Positions 44,101 through 50,808 are shown, counted from the first letter of the stretch. The stretch: 64,000 nt of DNA from Sinorhizobium sp. 6-70 (GCF_030124375.1 NZ_JASKLS010000021.1:1-64000), one strand, 5' to 3'. Notes: generated by a model from the sequence alone, not told the origin. Numbers and translations: made by a program.

Positions 44101-44871
44101 CCGCTGATGGGCGCCGCCGATGCCATGAAGACCGAGATTTCGCCCGACGCGATCCGCAAGGCGGCGGAACAAGTGCTCTTTACCGGTCAATCGGTCGTCG
44201 GTGCCATCAAGGTGCCTTTCAGCGTCGCCGGCGGCACGGTCAGGGCGCAGAATGTCACGGCGGGCGACGGCAACGCCGCGTTCACCGGCGAAGCGGCATT
44301 CGACCTTGCAGAACAACGCATGAATGGCGTGATCGACCTGGCGTTCCGGCCGGGCGAAGAGGCGCTCGCCGGCGCCGAGCCGCGCGTGCGCTTCGGCTTT
44401 GATGGGCCACTGAACGCGCCTGATGTTTCGATGGACGTCACCGACCTGTCGAATTTCCTGTCGCTCAGGGCCTTCGAGCGCGAACGGCGGCGCGTGGAAA
44501 CGCTGCAATCGAATGTGCTAGAAAAGCAGCGGCTTCGCCGCGAAGTGGCGCTTTACAAGGCACGCGCGGCCGAACGCGAGGTTGCGCGCCTGAGGGCGAT
44601 CGCCGAGGAGCGCCACCGCCAGGCCGCGGCCGCGGAGGCGGCGCGGATGAAGGCCGAGGCGGAGGCGCGCGCAGCGGCCGAACGGCGCGCGGCCGAGGAA
44701 CTGCGCCTGCGCCTGCGGCAACTCCCGCCGCGCAGCGCGCTGGAGCCGCCACCGTCCCCGCGAAACGTCCAGCGCGGCAACCAGCAGCCACCGTCGGGCG
44801 GCAACGCGGCCGGGGAAAACGCCGGCCCGCCGCTGAACTTCGACATGCTGCCAGACATCACGGTGCAATAA
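41122..44871 (+). CDS. Large AsmA-family protein
   Basis: The 1249-residue protein starts at a GTG with a single N-terminal membrane anchor (ILVTIGGLIVVALFAALIAPLF) followed by the AsmA motif DWTSFRNDFEREASRIMGKPVVVHGSVDARILPFPTVTLNDVRVG (shown as family pattern). Long beta-rich periplasmic sequence follows. Near the C-terminus a second AsmA-like segment (about 1000-1100) is followed by an Ala/Arg/Glu-rich coiled coil (1110-1200) and a Pro-rich tail. AsmA-like proteins span the periplasm and are linked to phospholipid transport and outer-membrane integrity. It stands alone behind the FAD oxidase. Confidence 0.9.
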   Translation: MLARILVTIGGLIVVALFAALIAPLFIDWTSFRNDFEREASRIMGKPVVVHGSVDARILPFPTVTLNDVRVGPTDGEQPIVQIAQFSMSAELAPFLSGEALIFDMRLDRPKARIRLLPDGTLDWARGTRASIPASTVVLEKVEIVDGEIEFVDEQTGRTRRVSDLSADLSARSLAGPWKVEGRAALDGEAGSFALSSNEVNEEGALSLRARLTPDKRPFGVELDGDLKVVDFRPVYAGRFTLTENRPADEAKQSGALRINGDFQLTNESIRVPEYRFEAGPPDDPYVVTGEATLDTGKDQKFLLIADGQQIDVSRIGNSGRSGKTGRDPAISLRQRIEAMLAIAADIPIPQVPGRASLKLPAIVIGDTTVRDVRLDVRPDGAGWIVENAVALLPGRTQMEASGRLNLKEQRAFRGDILVASNQPSGLANWLAGSVDPAIRKLKTAGFAATVNLTDTLQQFEGLEVAAGPATLRGRIERQSFAEQQPSLSLQLKGNRIDLEALQALAGLIAGDASNGTLLQHAIAADLSAEAFSAFGEEARDVQAVLTLKNGQLQAERVAIGSLSGAQLAFSGRMSGGLDQPVLSAKMKLAAKDLTPFLEMVGRHAIAHPALQQLIKAGPYYSDAALDVTLTAGSNEGSAPVTFGVIGTANGSKIAASYQAPDVAQALTGKGMLLEATLENPQSVVLVGQAGFDPLPFDADANSILSVKLQSTEGSKANGTLTFTTEKTSLAAKGDFDLARDHYLEGQAKLTLQTEDLEPFLLLQGIGLPQMGSGLPVTLSTDITTDAERVALSAVEGKVDQNVFSGALAIDRKTAGKAVGELALDTLDLGWLGEGILGQFEDASIGGLSMAPVAQPAWTGLDVALNVTAKRFWPGIYGPVTGFAGKLEWKGDELALSDAAGEWLGGKLEGRVQVGNANGSGFLRSRFDLKGADLAAAGWARESGAVATGRFDLAVAMEASGATPRAMAHSASGSGTATFNGVTLNGINTAALAPLMGAADAMKTEISPDAIRKAAEQVLFTGQSVVGAIKVPFSVAGGTVRAQNVTAGDGNAAFTGEAAFDLAEQRMNGVIDLAFRPGEEALAGAEPRVRFGFDGPLNAPDVSMDVTDLSNFLSLRAFERERRRVETLQSNVLEKQRLRREVALYKARAAEREVARLRAIAEERHRQAAAAEAARMKAEAEARAAAERRAAEELRLRLRQLPPRSALEPPPSPRNVQRGNQQPPSGGNAAGENAGPPLNFDMLPDITVQ

Positions 44872-45070
44872 GCGGGATGAGGAAAAGTGCGAAGCGGTTT
44901 TCCGCCCGCATCCCGCGTCAAGCAGGCAAGTTGGGATGAGGAAAAGCGCGAAGCGGTTTTCCGCCCGCATCCCGCGTCAAACAGGCAAATCGGGATGAGG
45001 AAAAGTGCGAAGCGGTTTTCCGCCCGCATCCCGCGTCAAACAGGCAAGTTGAGATGAGAGTGCGAAGCGG
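44872..45070 (+). repeat. 59-bp tandem repeat, 3.3 units
   Basis: Units start at 44874, 44933 and 44992, with a truncated fourth at 45051, period 59. Each contains GATGAGGAAAAGTGCGAAGC and GGTTTTCCGCCCGCATCCCG, which form an inverted repeat (CGGAAAACCGC-like stem around GGTTTTCC), then CGTCAA.CAGGCAA. Units differ at only a few bases, suggesting recent expansion. Related single or diverged copies are at 52135 and, inverted, near 58047. The rest of the spacer to 45180 is AT-richer and probably contains the promoter of the next gene. Confidence 0.9.
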
Positions 45071-45180
45071 CTTTCTTCTTCCCGGCGGCGAAACCGTTAA
45101 AACCCTAGAATTTTAGTGGTCCATTTGAAGTCGTATTAGCATCCCCTCAGGCACAATGCGCCTATAATTGGGGTTGCGAG

Positions 45181-46059
45181 ATGAAATCGCTTGAGCCGCG
45201 GCTTGATCGCCGCGCAGTCATCTGGATCGTGAACTGTACCCTTGGTGGCACCGTCGGCTGCACGGTGATCGCGATGCTCATCACGTATTATTGCACGGCC
45301 CGCTTCGGCACGGAGGTCATGACCACCACGCTCAGCCTCGCGCTCTATATCCCCGTGCTTCTTGCCGTGCCGCTTTTTGCCATCATCGGGGTCAAGATGC
45401 AGCAGCTGGCGCTGGCGAACCGGCTCCTCGTCCAGGCGAGCCGCTATGACGGGTTGACGGGCTGTCTGAACAGGGGCGCCTTCACGGCCGATGTCATCGA
45501 TTTCTTCGCGAAACAGGACCTCACTCTCTTTCCGCCCACATCGGCGCTGTTGATCCTCGATGCCGATCATTTCAAGAAGATCAATGATTGCCATGGGCAC
45601 CTTGCCGGAGATGCGGCGCTCGTCGGGATTGCGGCGGTACTGCGCAATGCGGTGGGCGAGACCGGTCTGGTTGGCCGGCTCGGTGGTGAAGAGTTCGGCG
45701 CTTTCGTGCGTTCAACCGATGTGGCTGCGATCGGTGAATTGGCGGAGCGCATCCGCCTCGGCGTCGCCGAGGACAGGGTGCCGGAAGGCGACTGTGCGTA
45801 TGCGGTCACCGTCAGCATCGGGATTGCCCTCTTCACTTATCCGGCCGTCTACGAGGACATTTTCAGGAGTGCCGACGACCAGCTTTATCTCGCCAAGGGG
45901 GCAGGGCGGAACTGCGTCCGCATGATGGAGCACTCGCCAATGTCGGACGGGATACGCGCCATGGCGGAGCAATTGCGTCGCGGTTTTCCGGAGCTTGATG
46001 CACGCGGCTGGCAGGACGCTGATTTCCGAGGCCCGGTTCACGACAAGCTCATGGGGTAA
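45181..46059 (+). CDS. GGDEF-domain diguanylate cyclase
   Basis: The 292-residue protein has two N-terminal membrane helices (about 15-38 and 52-72: CTVIAMLITYYCTA and LYIPVLLAVPLFAIIGV) and a GGDEF domain with RYDGLTGCLNRGAF, LDADHFKKINDCHGHLAGD and the active site RLGGEEFGAFV. The RxxD I-site is absent. It should synthesise cyclic di-GMP at the inner membrane. The gene is preceded by the 59-bp repeat array. Confidence 0.92.
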   Translation: MKSLEPRLDRRAVIWIVNCTLGGTVGCTVIAMLITYYCTARFGTEVMTTTLSLALYIPVLLAVPLFAIIGVKMQQLALANRLLVQASRYDGLTGCLNRGAFTADVIDFFAKQDLTLFPPTSALLILDADHFKKINDCHGHLAGDAALVGIAAVLRNAVGETGLVGRLGGEEFGAFVRSTDVAAIGELAERIRLGVAEDRVPEGDCAYAVTVSIGIALFTYPAVYEDIFRSADDQLYLAKGAGRNCVRMMEHSPMSDGIRAMAEQLRRGFPELDARGWQDADFRGPVHDKLMG

Positions 46060-46106
46060 CTCAAGCGCTACTGTCACCATTGCGGGCCTGGGAGGTACGG
46101 TGCACC

Positions 46107-46183
46107 GCATGTTTCCTTAGATCCGATTTAAGGACAAAAACATGCAGCAGATCAAAGTGCTACAGCGACCTTTGTGCGTCTGT
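46107..46183 (-). repeat. Rhizobial palindromic mosaic repeat, copy 9 (inverted, shortened)
   Basis: CGCATGTTTCCTTAGATC, GATTTAAGGACAAAAACATG, CAGCAGATCAAAGTGCTACA and GCGACCTTTGTGCGTCTG match the family; the left arm is abbreviated. It overlaps the 3' end of the ribbon-helix-helix gene, supplying its stop codon and last residues. Confidence 0.85.
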
Positions 46184-46402
46184 CGCGCTGGCGTGTGATT
46201 TTACCCAGGCGAGAACGTAAACACGGAGCGCAGAGGAGAGATTGCCGTCGGGGTTGCGCCCGTCATCGACTTCGGCGATCAGTCGGGCAAGCGGCATGCC
46301 GCGGCTTTGCGCGATCGATCTCAGTTCCTGCCAGAACGGTTCTTCGAGGGTAATACTCGTTCGGTGGCCGTGCAGAGTGGCGGAATGCTTGACGATCATC
46401 AT
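46160..46402 (-). CDS. Ribbon-helix-helix domain protein with a repeat-derived C-terminus
   Basis: The 80-residue protein has a ribbon-helix-helix core (HRTSITLEEPFWQELRSIAQSRGMPLARLIAEV), likely a small DNA-binding regulator of the RHH_4 type. It is the third gene behind sspB and DUF4169 on the minus strand. The final residues, DAQRSL, and the stop codon are encoded by mosaic repeat copy 9; DAQRSL is also produced by other copies of that repeat in spurious frames. The C-terminus has therefore probably been replaced or extended by repeat insertion. Confidence 0.82.
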   Translation of the reverse strand: MMIVKHSATLHGHRTSITLEEPFWQELRSIAQSRGMPLARLIAEVDDGRNPDGNLSSALRVYVLAWVKSHASATDAQRSL

Positions 46403-46502
46403 CGCTCACAAACCGATTCAAGGCGTTGGCATTCCGATTCCGGAAGCTGGCTCAAGTCTTTGCGGCAGAATCGTTTTTCGGGATTGCGGACGGTACGGCT
46501 TG

Positions 46503-46730
46503 TCACGCCTTCTCCCCGTCCGGGGTACCGTCCGCGGGATGCGTCGTGGCCGGTGTCTCCAGCCGACCCTGGTCGAGCGCCTTCGATGCTTTCTCGTTCA
46601 GGGCGCTGGTCAGCGTCCTTTCCGCCTTGGTGCGTCCGAAAGCGATACGGTTCTGCTCGGCCCGCTTCTCTTTTTCTGTGCGGGCCTGCTTTTTGCGGAA
46701 CTGGCGCAGGTTGACGATGTCGCCGGCCAT
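46503..46730 (-). CDS. DUF4169 family small protein
   Basis: The 75-residue protein opens with GDIVNLRQFRKKQARTEKEKRAEQNRIAFGRTKAER, the highly charged helical signature of DUF4169. The C-terminal third is disordered. It lies 17 bases downstream of sspB on the same strand, an arrangement I regard as usual for alphaproteobacteria. Its function is unknown. Confidence 0.87.
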   Translation of the reverse strand: MAGDIVNLRQFRKKQARTEKEKRAEQNRIAFGRTKAERTLTSALNEKASKALDQGRLETPATTHPADGTPDGEKA

Positions 46731-46747
46731 CGCCGCCTCCGTATCGA

Positions 46748-47260
46748 TCAGTTCTTCTTGCGGAAGGAGTCGAGCGAGACGACCGAACCTCCGCCATTTT
46801 TCGGTTCGCCCGATTTCTCCGGGCTCTTCTCGGCAGGTTCGTTGCCGTCTTCGCCGGCCGGATACGCGGTGATCTCTGCCGAATCCTCTTCATCCTCGCT
46901 GGCGGCGACGTCGAACTCGAGCTCGAAATTGACCGACGGATCGTAGAAGCCGCGGACGGCGTTGAAGGGGATCACCAGCTTCTCTGGTGTGTCGGAGAAG
47001 GAGAGACCGATCTCGAAAGCCGCTTCGCTGACCTTCAGGTCCCAGAACTGGTGCTGCACGACGATCGTCATCTGTTCGGGATATTTCGCCTTGAGGTGCT
47101 GCGAGATGCGCACGCCGGGGGCGCCCGTCAGAAACGTGATGAAGAAGTGGTGGTCGCCGGGCAAATGACCCGTGGCTGCGACTTCGGCCAGCACCTTGCG
47201 AATGACGCCGCGAAGCGCGTCCTGCGCCAGAATGTCGTAGCGTATGTGGTCCTGGCCCAT
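46748..47260 (-). CDS. sspB: ClpXP adaptor SspB (alphaproteobacterial type)
   Basis: From the ATG at 47260 the protein is 170 residues. The substrate-binding core has ITFLTGAPGVRISQHLKAKYPEQMTIVVQHQFWDLKV and LVIPFNAVRGFYDPSVNFELEFD. An acidic disordered linker leads to the ClpX-docking tail SLDSFRKKN. SspB captures ssrA-tagged proteins and delivers them to ClpXP. The ssrA gene lies about 150 bases upstream on the same strand. An in-frame start further up (47353) would add non-family residues. Confidence 0.93.
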   Translation of the reverse strand: MGQDHIRYDILAQDALRGVIRKVLAEVAATGHLPGDHHFFITFLTGAPGVRISQHLKAKYPEQMTIVVQHQFWDLKVSEAAFEIGLSFSDTPEKLVIPFNAVRGFYDPSVNFELEFDVAASEDEEDSAEITAYPAGEDGNEPAEKSPEKSGEPKNGGGSVVSLDSFRKKN

Positions 47261-47404
47261 ATGATCCCCGTCTTCCTTCGAACTCAACTGCTGCATGTTA
47301 AAGCGCCGCAGCATCTTTGTGTACCACAGCCGGTGTGCAGCACTGTACGACACTCCTTTGCCCCGTCCGCTTATGACGAGTCAATTATCAAGCATCTATA
47401 GACC

Positions 47405-47745
47405 ATTTCGCGACAGGGGAGAAGGTGAAGGCTTCTGTTGCCAGGTGCCTTCGGACCCCGCCTTACGGTGCTACCCGGAAGGGCTTGATTTGAAGTGCCG
47501 CACCGCCGTTAGGCAGCGAGACGTGCTTCAGCATAGTTGTCGTTTGCAACTATAAGTTTAGCCCGATAACGGTGGTACAATGCCGAGCAAAAAGTCGATC
47601 TTTACGCCCTTGTCGATCCTATTTCGCCCCCATCAAAAGCCGGTCCGGATTTCCAGGCCGGTTTTTGGTGGAGGCGCCGGGTACCGCCCCCGGGTCCAAT
47701 GGGTTTATTTCATCGCCCGTTTATTGCCATAGCCGCCCGAAGACG
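47405..47745 (-). ncRNA. ssrA: Two-piece, circularly permuted tmRNA gene (ssrA)
   Basis: On the minus strand the acceptor piece comes first and ends in CTCCACCA, with its 3' base at 47666. An intervening hairpin of about 34 bases (47632-47665) follows. The coding piece starts at 47631 with GGGGGCGAAATAGGATCGAC, whose first seven bases pair with CGCCTCC of the acceptor piece. The tag frame is at 47509-47547. This is the permuted layout known from alphaproteobacteria such as Caulobacter. The outer ends (about 47745 and 47405) are estimates. tmRNA rescues stalled ribosomes and tags the product for ClpXP. Confidence 0.92.
47509..47547 (-). other. tmRNA tag reading frame
   Basis: The resume codon GCA starts at 47547, and the frame reads ANDNYAEARLAA followed by TAA. 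The C-terminal LAA is the ClpX-recognised end and the AND...Y part resembles the SspB-binding region of other tags. Confidence 0.95.
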
Positions 47746-47937
47746 GCACGAGTGATATAGGTCTTTCCGCTGCTCAAGAAAAGGGGCCACGAAGGCGAAT
47801 GTGACGGATATATTTATCCCCGATGCGGCTGGCACGGAAACGCCTTGACATACCCGATGAGCGTGAAAAACTCCGGCTGCTGCACGCAGCTCGCGAAACG
47901 GGCGGCAGCTTGAGAGCAAGTGCAAATTGGAGGCATC

Positions 47938-48246
47938 ATGACCGATTATCTCGCAGACGTGCAGAAATACGACAGCGGCGCCGACGAAGCAGTTGTCAAC
48001 AAGATCGTGCGCCATCTCGGCATCGCTCTTCGCAATAAGGATTCCGCCCTTGTTTCGGCCACGGACCCGAAGGAGCTCGAGCGCGTGAAGGAAAAGTGGT
48101 GCGAGAAGAAGCTCGGCGTCGGCGGCGCGGACGCGGATGCGGCAATCGCGGCCACGGCCAAGGCGATGGCGGACGACCGCTCCAAGTCGCGAGTCACGTT
48201 TTACTATCTGGTGGCCAAGAACCTCGGCAAGCTCCAGGCGCTCTGA
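47938..48246 (+). CDS. DUF2853 family protein
   Basis: The 102-residue soluble protein begins MTDYLADVQKYDSGADEAVVNKIVRHLGIAL and ends with VTFYYLVAKNLGKLQAL, matching the DUF2853 family. These are small helical proteins of unknown function found in many bacteria. TTGGAGG precedes the ATG. The gene is divergent from ssrA, with about 190 bases between. Confidence 0.88.
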   Translation: MTDYLADVQKYDSGADEAVVNKIVRHLGIALRNKDSALVSATDPKELERVKEKWCEKKLGVGGADADAAIAATAKAMADDRSKSRVTFYYLVAKNLGKLQAL

Positions 48247-48397
48247 TCCGCAGGGTTTCGCGCCGTAGCGCCGCGCGGCCTTTCAGACGCGCGAAATTGC
48301 TACGCCTTTTCGTGATCCTGGCAGAGCAATCCAGGGTCACGAACGTCCTGATTTCCCTTATCCAGAGTGGTCAAGTTAAAGCCGCGGCGCTTCGGCG

Positions 48398-48856
48398 CTA
48401 TGCCTGCTCCTTGGTACCGACGCTGTCCGGCCATAGGGCGCGGATTTCCTTCGGCAACGTGTCGCGCACCTTTGCCGACTGGCCGAGGTCGACGTGCCGT
48501 GCAAGAACCTGGAATACCGATTTCGTGGCTTCAGCGGGATTGACCGGCCGGCCGGGTTTCATCCCGTCCATGACGCACTCGAGAAATTCGTCGAGCGACC
48601 GCATCGCCCTTTCCGGCCGGTGGTTGGGACGGTATTGGTCGTAATAGGCGCCCCGCACGAGCAGCGGCAGTTCCGCGCCAAGATGGGCGGCCACTTCGGG
48701 AGGCAGCCTGTCGCGCAGCGTCCTCAGCACGACAGTCAATATGTGCCACGCCACTTTCCGGTCCGGGCCATGATGCTCCATGATCTCGCCGAGCCAGATA
48801 TTGGTGGTTTGCAGGGTCTTGTCGAAAACATCGAGGCCTGTCGCACTCATGGTCAT
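48398..48856 (-). CDS. DUF2267 domain protein
   Basis: From the ATG at 48856 the product is 152 residues. It matches the DUF2267 family: GLDVFDKTLQTTNIWLGEIMEHHG, AWHILTVVLRTLRDRLPPEVAAHLGAELPLLVRGAYYD and a second repeat ending in LPKEIRALWP. Members are usually found in stress-related loci of rhizobia and Mycobacterium; function is unknown. A second ATG lies two codons in. It is divergent from the three small hydrophilic genes. Confidence 0.88.
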   Translation of the reverse strand: MTMSATGLDVFDKTLQTTNIWLGEIMEHHGPDRKVAWHILTVVLRTLRDRLPPEVAAHLGAELPLLVRGAYYDQYRPNHRPERAMRSLDEFLECVMDGMKPGRPVNPAEATKSVFQVLARHVDLGQSAKVRDTLPKEIRALWPDSVGTKEQA

Positions 48857-48978
48857 ACCTCTCTCGCAGGATCGAACGTTCGATATCAATCTCAAAAGGA
48901 TTAACCCCAGTCGGCCGCGTTTGTTTCGTCGCCGGCCCAGAAAAGCGCGGCCGACGCACTCCTATGCGTTCGACAATC

Positions 48979-49003
48979 GGAACAATCGCGGGCCCGCTGG
49001 GTT
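48979..49003 (+). promoter_or_regulatory. EcfG-like promoter ahead of three small hydrophilic genes
   Basis: GGAAC (48979-48983), 16 bases, then GGTT (49000-49003) differs from the EcfG (RpoE2) consensus by one base in the -10 element. It is about 74 bases before the ATG at 49077. One such near-match per window could occur by chance, so the call rests on its position and the nature of the genes. Confidence 0.45.
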
Positions 49004-49076
49004 AGCCGATAGAGATGCCCGGCCGCACCCGGCTAGGGTGGGTGTGGGCTCGACCACAGAAATGTGAGGAAGTCTG

Positions 49077-49283
49077 ATGACATCTTCCAAGCATCCGAAG
49101 ACACGCCGCCCCAGCGACAAGGATCTCAAGCAGGACCCCGGCATCGGCCGGACCAAGGGCATCCGGGGACCATCCGACTATGAGATGCTGAAGCGCGGCA
49201 ACACCATCGAAGGCGACGTCGCGAACGACACGACTACCCAGGGTGGTGCGAACCCGCGACAGCGCGGCCGGACGAACAAATAG
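49077..49283 (+). CDS. Small hydrophilic protein 1 of a putative stress trio
   Basis: The 68-residue protein is highly charged and without hydrophobic core. It has PGIGRTKGIRG, a LKRGNTIEGDVANDTTTQGGANP segment and a basic end RGRTNK. It resembles the small, general-stress-associated proteins with a GDNTFEGDV..D-like motif seen in alphaproteobacteria (an inference from memory). AGGAAG precedes the ATG. A second and third small gene follow at short distance on the same strand. Confidence 0.65.
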   Translation: MTSSKHPKTRRPSDKDLKQDPGIGRTKGIRGPSDYEMLKRGNTIEGDVANDTTTQGGANPRQRGRTNK

Positions 49284-49292
49284 GAGGAAGTA

Positions 49293-49535
49293 ATGGTCGG
49301 CAAGAAGACGCACGAACAGCAACTGCGCGTGCTTCAGGGCCGCGAGAAGACGTCCAACGAAAGTAAGGATTTTGACGCCGAGGCGAAACTGCGCCGCTCG
49401 GAGGCCCTGAGAAAGGCCTATCGAAAGGGTGACAGCCTCGACACCGAGCATGCCGACGCGCGCGATGAGGACGAGCGCAGTATGACACGCGGAAAGAACC
49501 AGGAAAGCAGGCACCACCAGGGTGCAAAGAGCTGA
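49293..49535 (+). CDS. Small hydrophilic protein 2 of a putative stress trio
   Basis: The 80-residue protein is charged, with few hydrophobic residues (QQLRVLQGREKTSNESKDFD, then LRRSEALRKAYRKGDS, and a Gly/His/Gln-rich end). GGAGGAAG sits just before the ATG, nine bases after the previous stop, so it is likely in the same operon. It is predicted to be mostly disordered. No family is recognised. Confidence 0.6.
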   Translation: MVGKKTHEQQLRVLQGREKTSNESKDFDAEAKLRRSEALRKAYRKGDSLDTEHADARDEDERSMTRGKNQESRHHQGAKS

Positions 49536-49582
49536 AGCGAAGACTTTTCGCGCCCATCCGAGACATTGAAAGGAGACGAACC

Positions 49583-49801
49583 ATGGCTCACGCCAGTCGC
49601 AAGCATGTCGGAAAGCCGGACAAAGGCAAGGGTTCGGGCAGCGGAGCACAGAGCGAAGTCAAAAGTGGTGTTCTTGGTGAGAACGATGTTCTGTCCAATC
49701 GGGACAAGAAGCAGCATTCCGATACACGCGGCCTTGATGAAAGAGCCGTGAGAAACGAGCAATACCAGGACCACGCCGCAAACCGTCGTCCTGCCAAATA
49801 A
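49583..49801 (+). CDS. Small hydrophilic protein 3 of a putative stress trio
   Basis: The 72-residue protein is Gly/Ser/Lys-rich at its N-terminus (GKPDKGKGSGSGAQ), with a later LSNRDKKQHSDTRGLDE...EQYQDHAANR segment that looks conserved in rhizobial small proteins. AGGAG precedes the ATG. The 3' end and stop codon lie in a 20-bp direct repeat (49781-49820). Confidence 0.62.
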   Translation: MAHASRKHVGKPDKGKGSGSGAQSEVKSGVLGENDVLSNRDKKQHSDTRGLDERAVRNEQYQDHAANRRPAK

Positions 49802-49820
49802 ACCGTCGTCCTGCCAAATG
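49781..49820 (+). repeat. Direct repeat overlapping the 3' end of small protein 3
   Basis: AACCGTCGTCCTGCCAAAT occurs at 49781 and again at 49801, 20 bases apart, and its last part GCTGCCAAATGAGCG recurs once more at 49825. The first copy encodes the last residues of the small protein, and the stop codon falls at the junction between copies. Confidence 0.75.
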
Positions 49821-50013
49821 AGCGCTGCCAAATGAGCGGGCGGGGCGGGGACACGGGAACGCTGAAGCCACGTCTGCCGCGTGCCTTGAAGTCGTCGCTT
49901 AGCGCGACGCGCTTATCACGGCATCAATTTGCGGGAAAACTCGTCTCAGCCATTGGTTCGCCGGAGGCTTCGTCCTATTTTGGGCGAAGCGAACGAATCG
50001 TCGGCGAAGAAGC

Positions 50014-50808
50014 ATGCGGCAATATCTCGATCTCCTCGAACATGTGATGACAAGCGGAACCGACCGCGGCGACCGGACCGGAACCGGCACGCGTTCGGTC
50101 TTCGGCTACCAGATGCGCTTCGACCTATCGCAAGGCTTTCCGGTCCTGACCACCAAGAAGCTGCACCTGCGCTCGATCATCCACGAGCTCCTGTGGTTCC
50201 TCAAAGGCGAGACGAACATCGCCTATCTCAAGGAGCACGGCGTCAGCATCTGGGATGAGTGGGCGGACGAGAAGGGTGAACTCGGGCCGGTCTACGGCTA
50301 CCAGTGGCGCTCCTGGCCAGCGCCCGAGGGTGGCCACATCGACCAGATCGCAGCACTCATCGAAGGCTTGAAGACCAATCCGAATTCCCGCCGCCATATC
50401 GTTTCGGCCTGGAATCCGGCGCTGGTCGACGAGATGGCGCTGCCGCCCTGCCATTGCCTGTTCCAGTTCTACGTGGCGGACGGCAAGCTCTCCTGCCAGC
50501 TTTACCAGCGCTCGGCCGACATCTTCCTCGGCGTGCCCTTCAACATCGCCTCCTATGCGCTGCTGACTTTGATGGTTGCGCAGGTGACGGGGCTGAAGCC
50601 GGGCGATTTCGTCCACACGCTTGGCGACGCACACATCTATCACAACCACTTCGAACAGGCGCGGCTGCAACTGGCGCGAACGCCGAAGCGGCTGCCGGAA
50701 ATGCGCCTCAATTCGACCGTGAAGGACATATTTTCCTTTAAATTCGAGGACTTTACGCTCGTCGGCTACGAAGCGGATTCACATATCAAAGCGCCAGTCG
50801 CCGTCTAG
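50014..50808 (+). CDS. thyA: Thymidylate synthase ThyA
   Basis: ThyA makes dTMP from dUMP and methylene-tetrahydrofolate. At 264 residues it matches the E. coli-type enzyme length. The nucleophile is C146 in MALPPCHCLFQFYV, and the folate/dUMP-binding segments RSADIFLGVPFNIASYALL and HIYHNHFEQ are intact. The downstream folA (dihydrofolate reductase) regenerates the folate that ThyA oxidises, with a GST gene inserted between them. Confidence 0.97.
   Translation: MRQYLDLLEHVMTSGTDRGDRTGTGTRSVFGYQMRFDLSQGFPVLTTKKLHLRSIIHELLWFLKGETNIAYLKEHGVSIWDEWADEKGELGPVYGYQWRSWPAPEGGHIDQIAALIEGLKTNPNSRRHIVSAWNPALVDEMALPPCHCLFQFYVADGKLSCQLYQRSADIFLGVPFNIASYALLTLMVAQVTGLKPGDFVHTLGDAHIYHNHFEQARLQLARTPKRLPEMRLNSTVKDIFSFKFEDFTLVGYEADSHIKAPVAV

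Noticed and set aside
44872..45070. Tandem repeat as part of the AsmA coding sequence
   Set aside because: The asmA stop codon is at 44869-44871, directly before the first unit, so the repeat is outside the gene.
6391..46183. CRISPR array, because similar sequences recur
   Set aside because: The copies are kilobases apart, in both orientations and about 100 bases long with internal palindromes; there are no regularly spaced short repeats and no cas genes.
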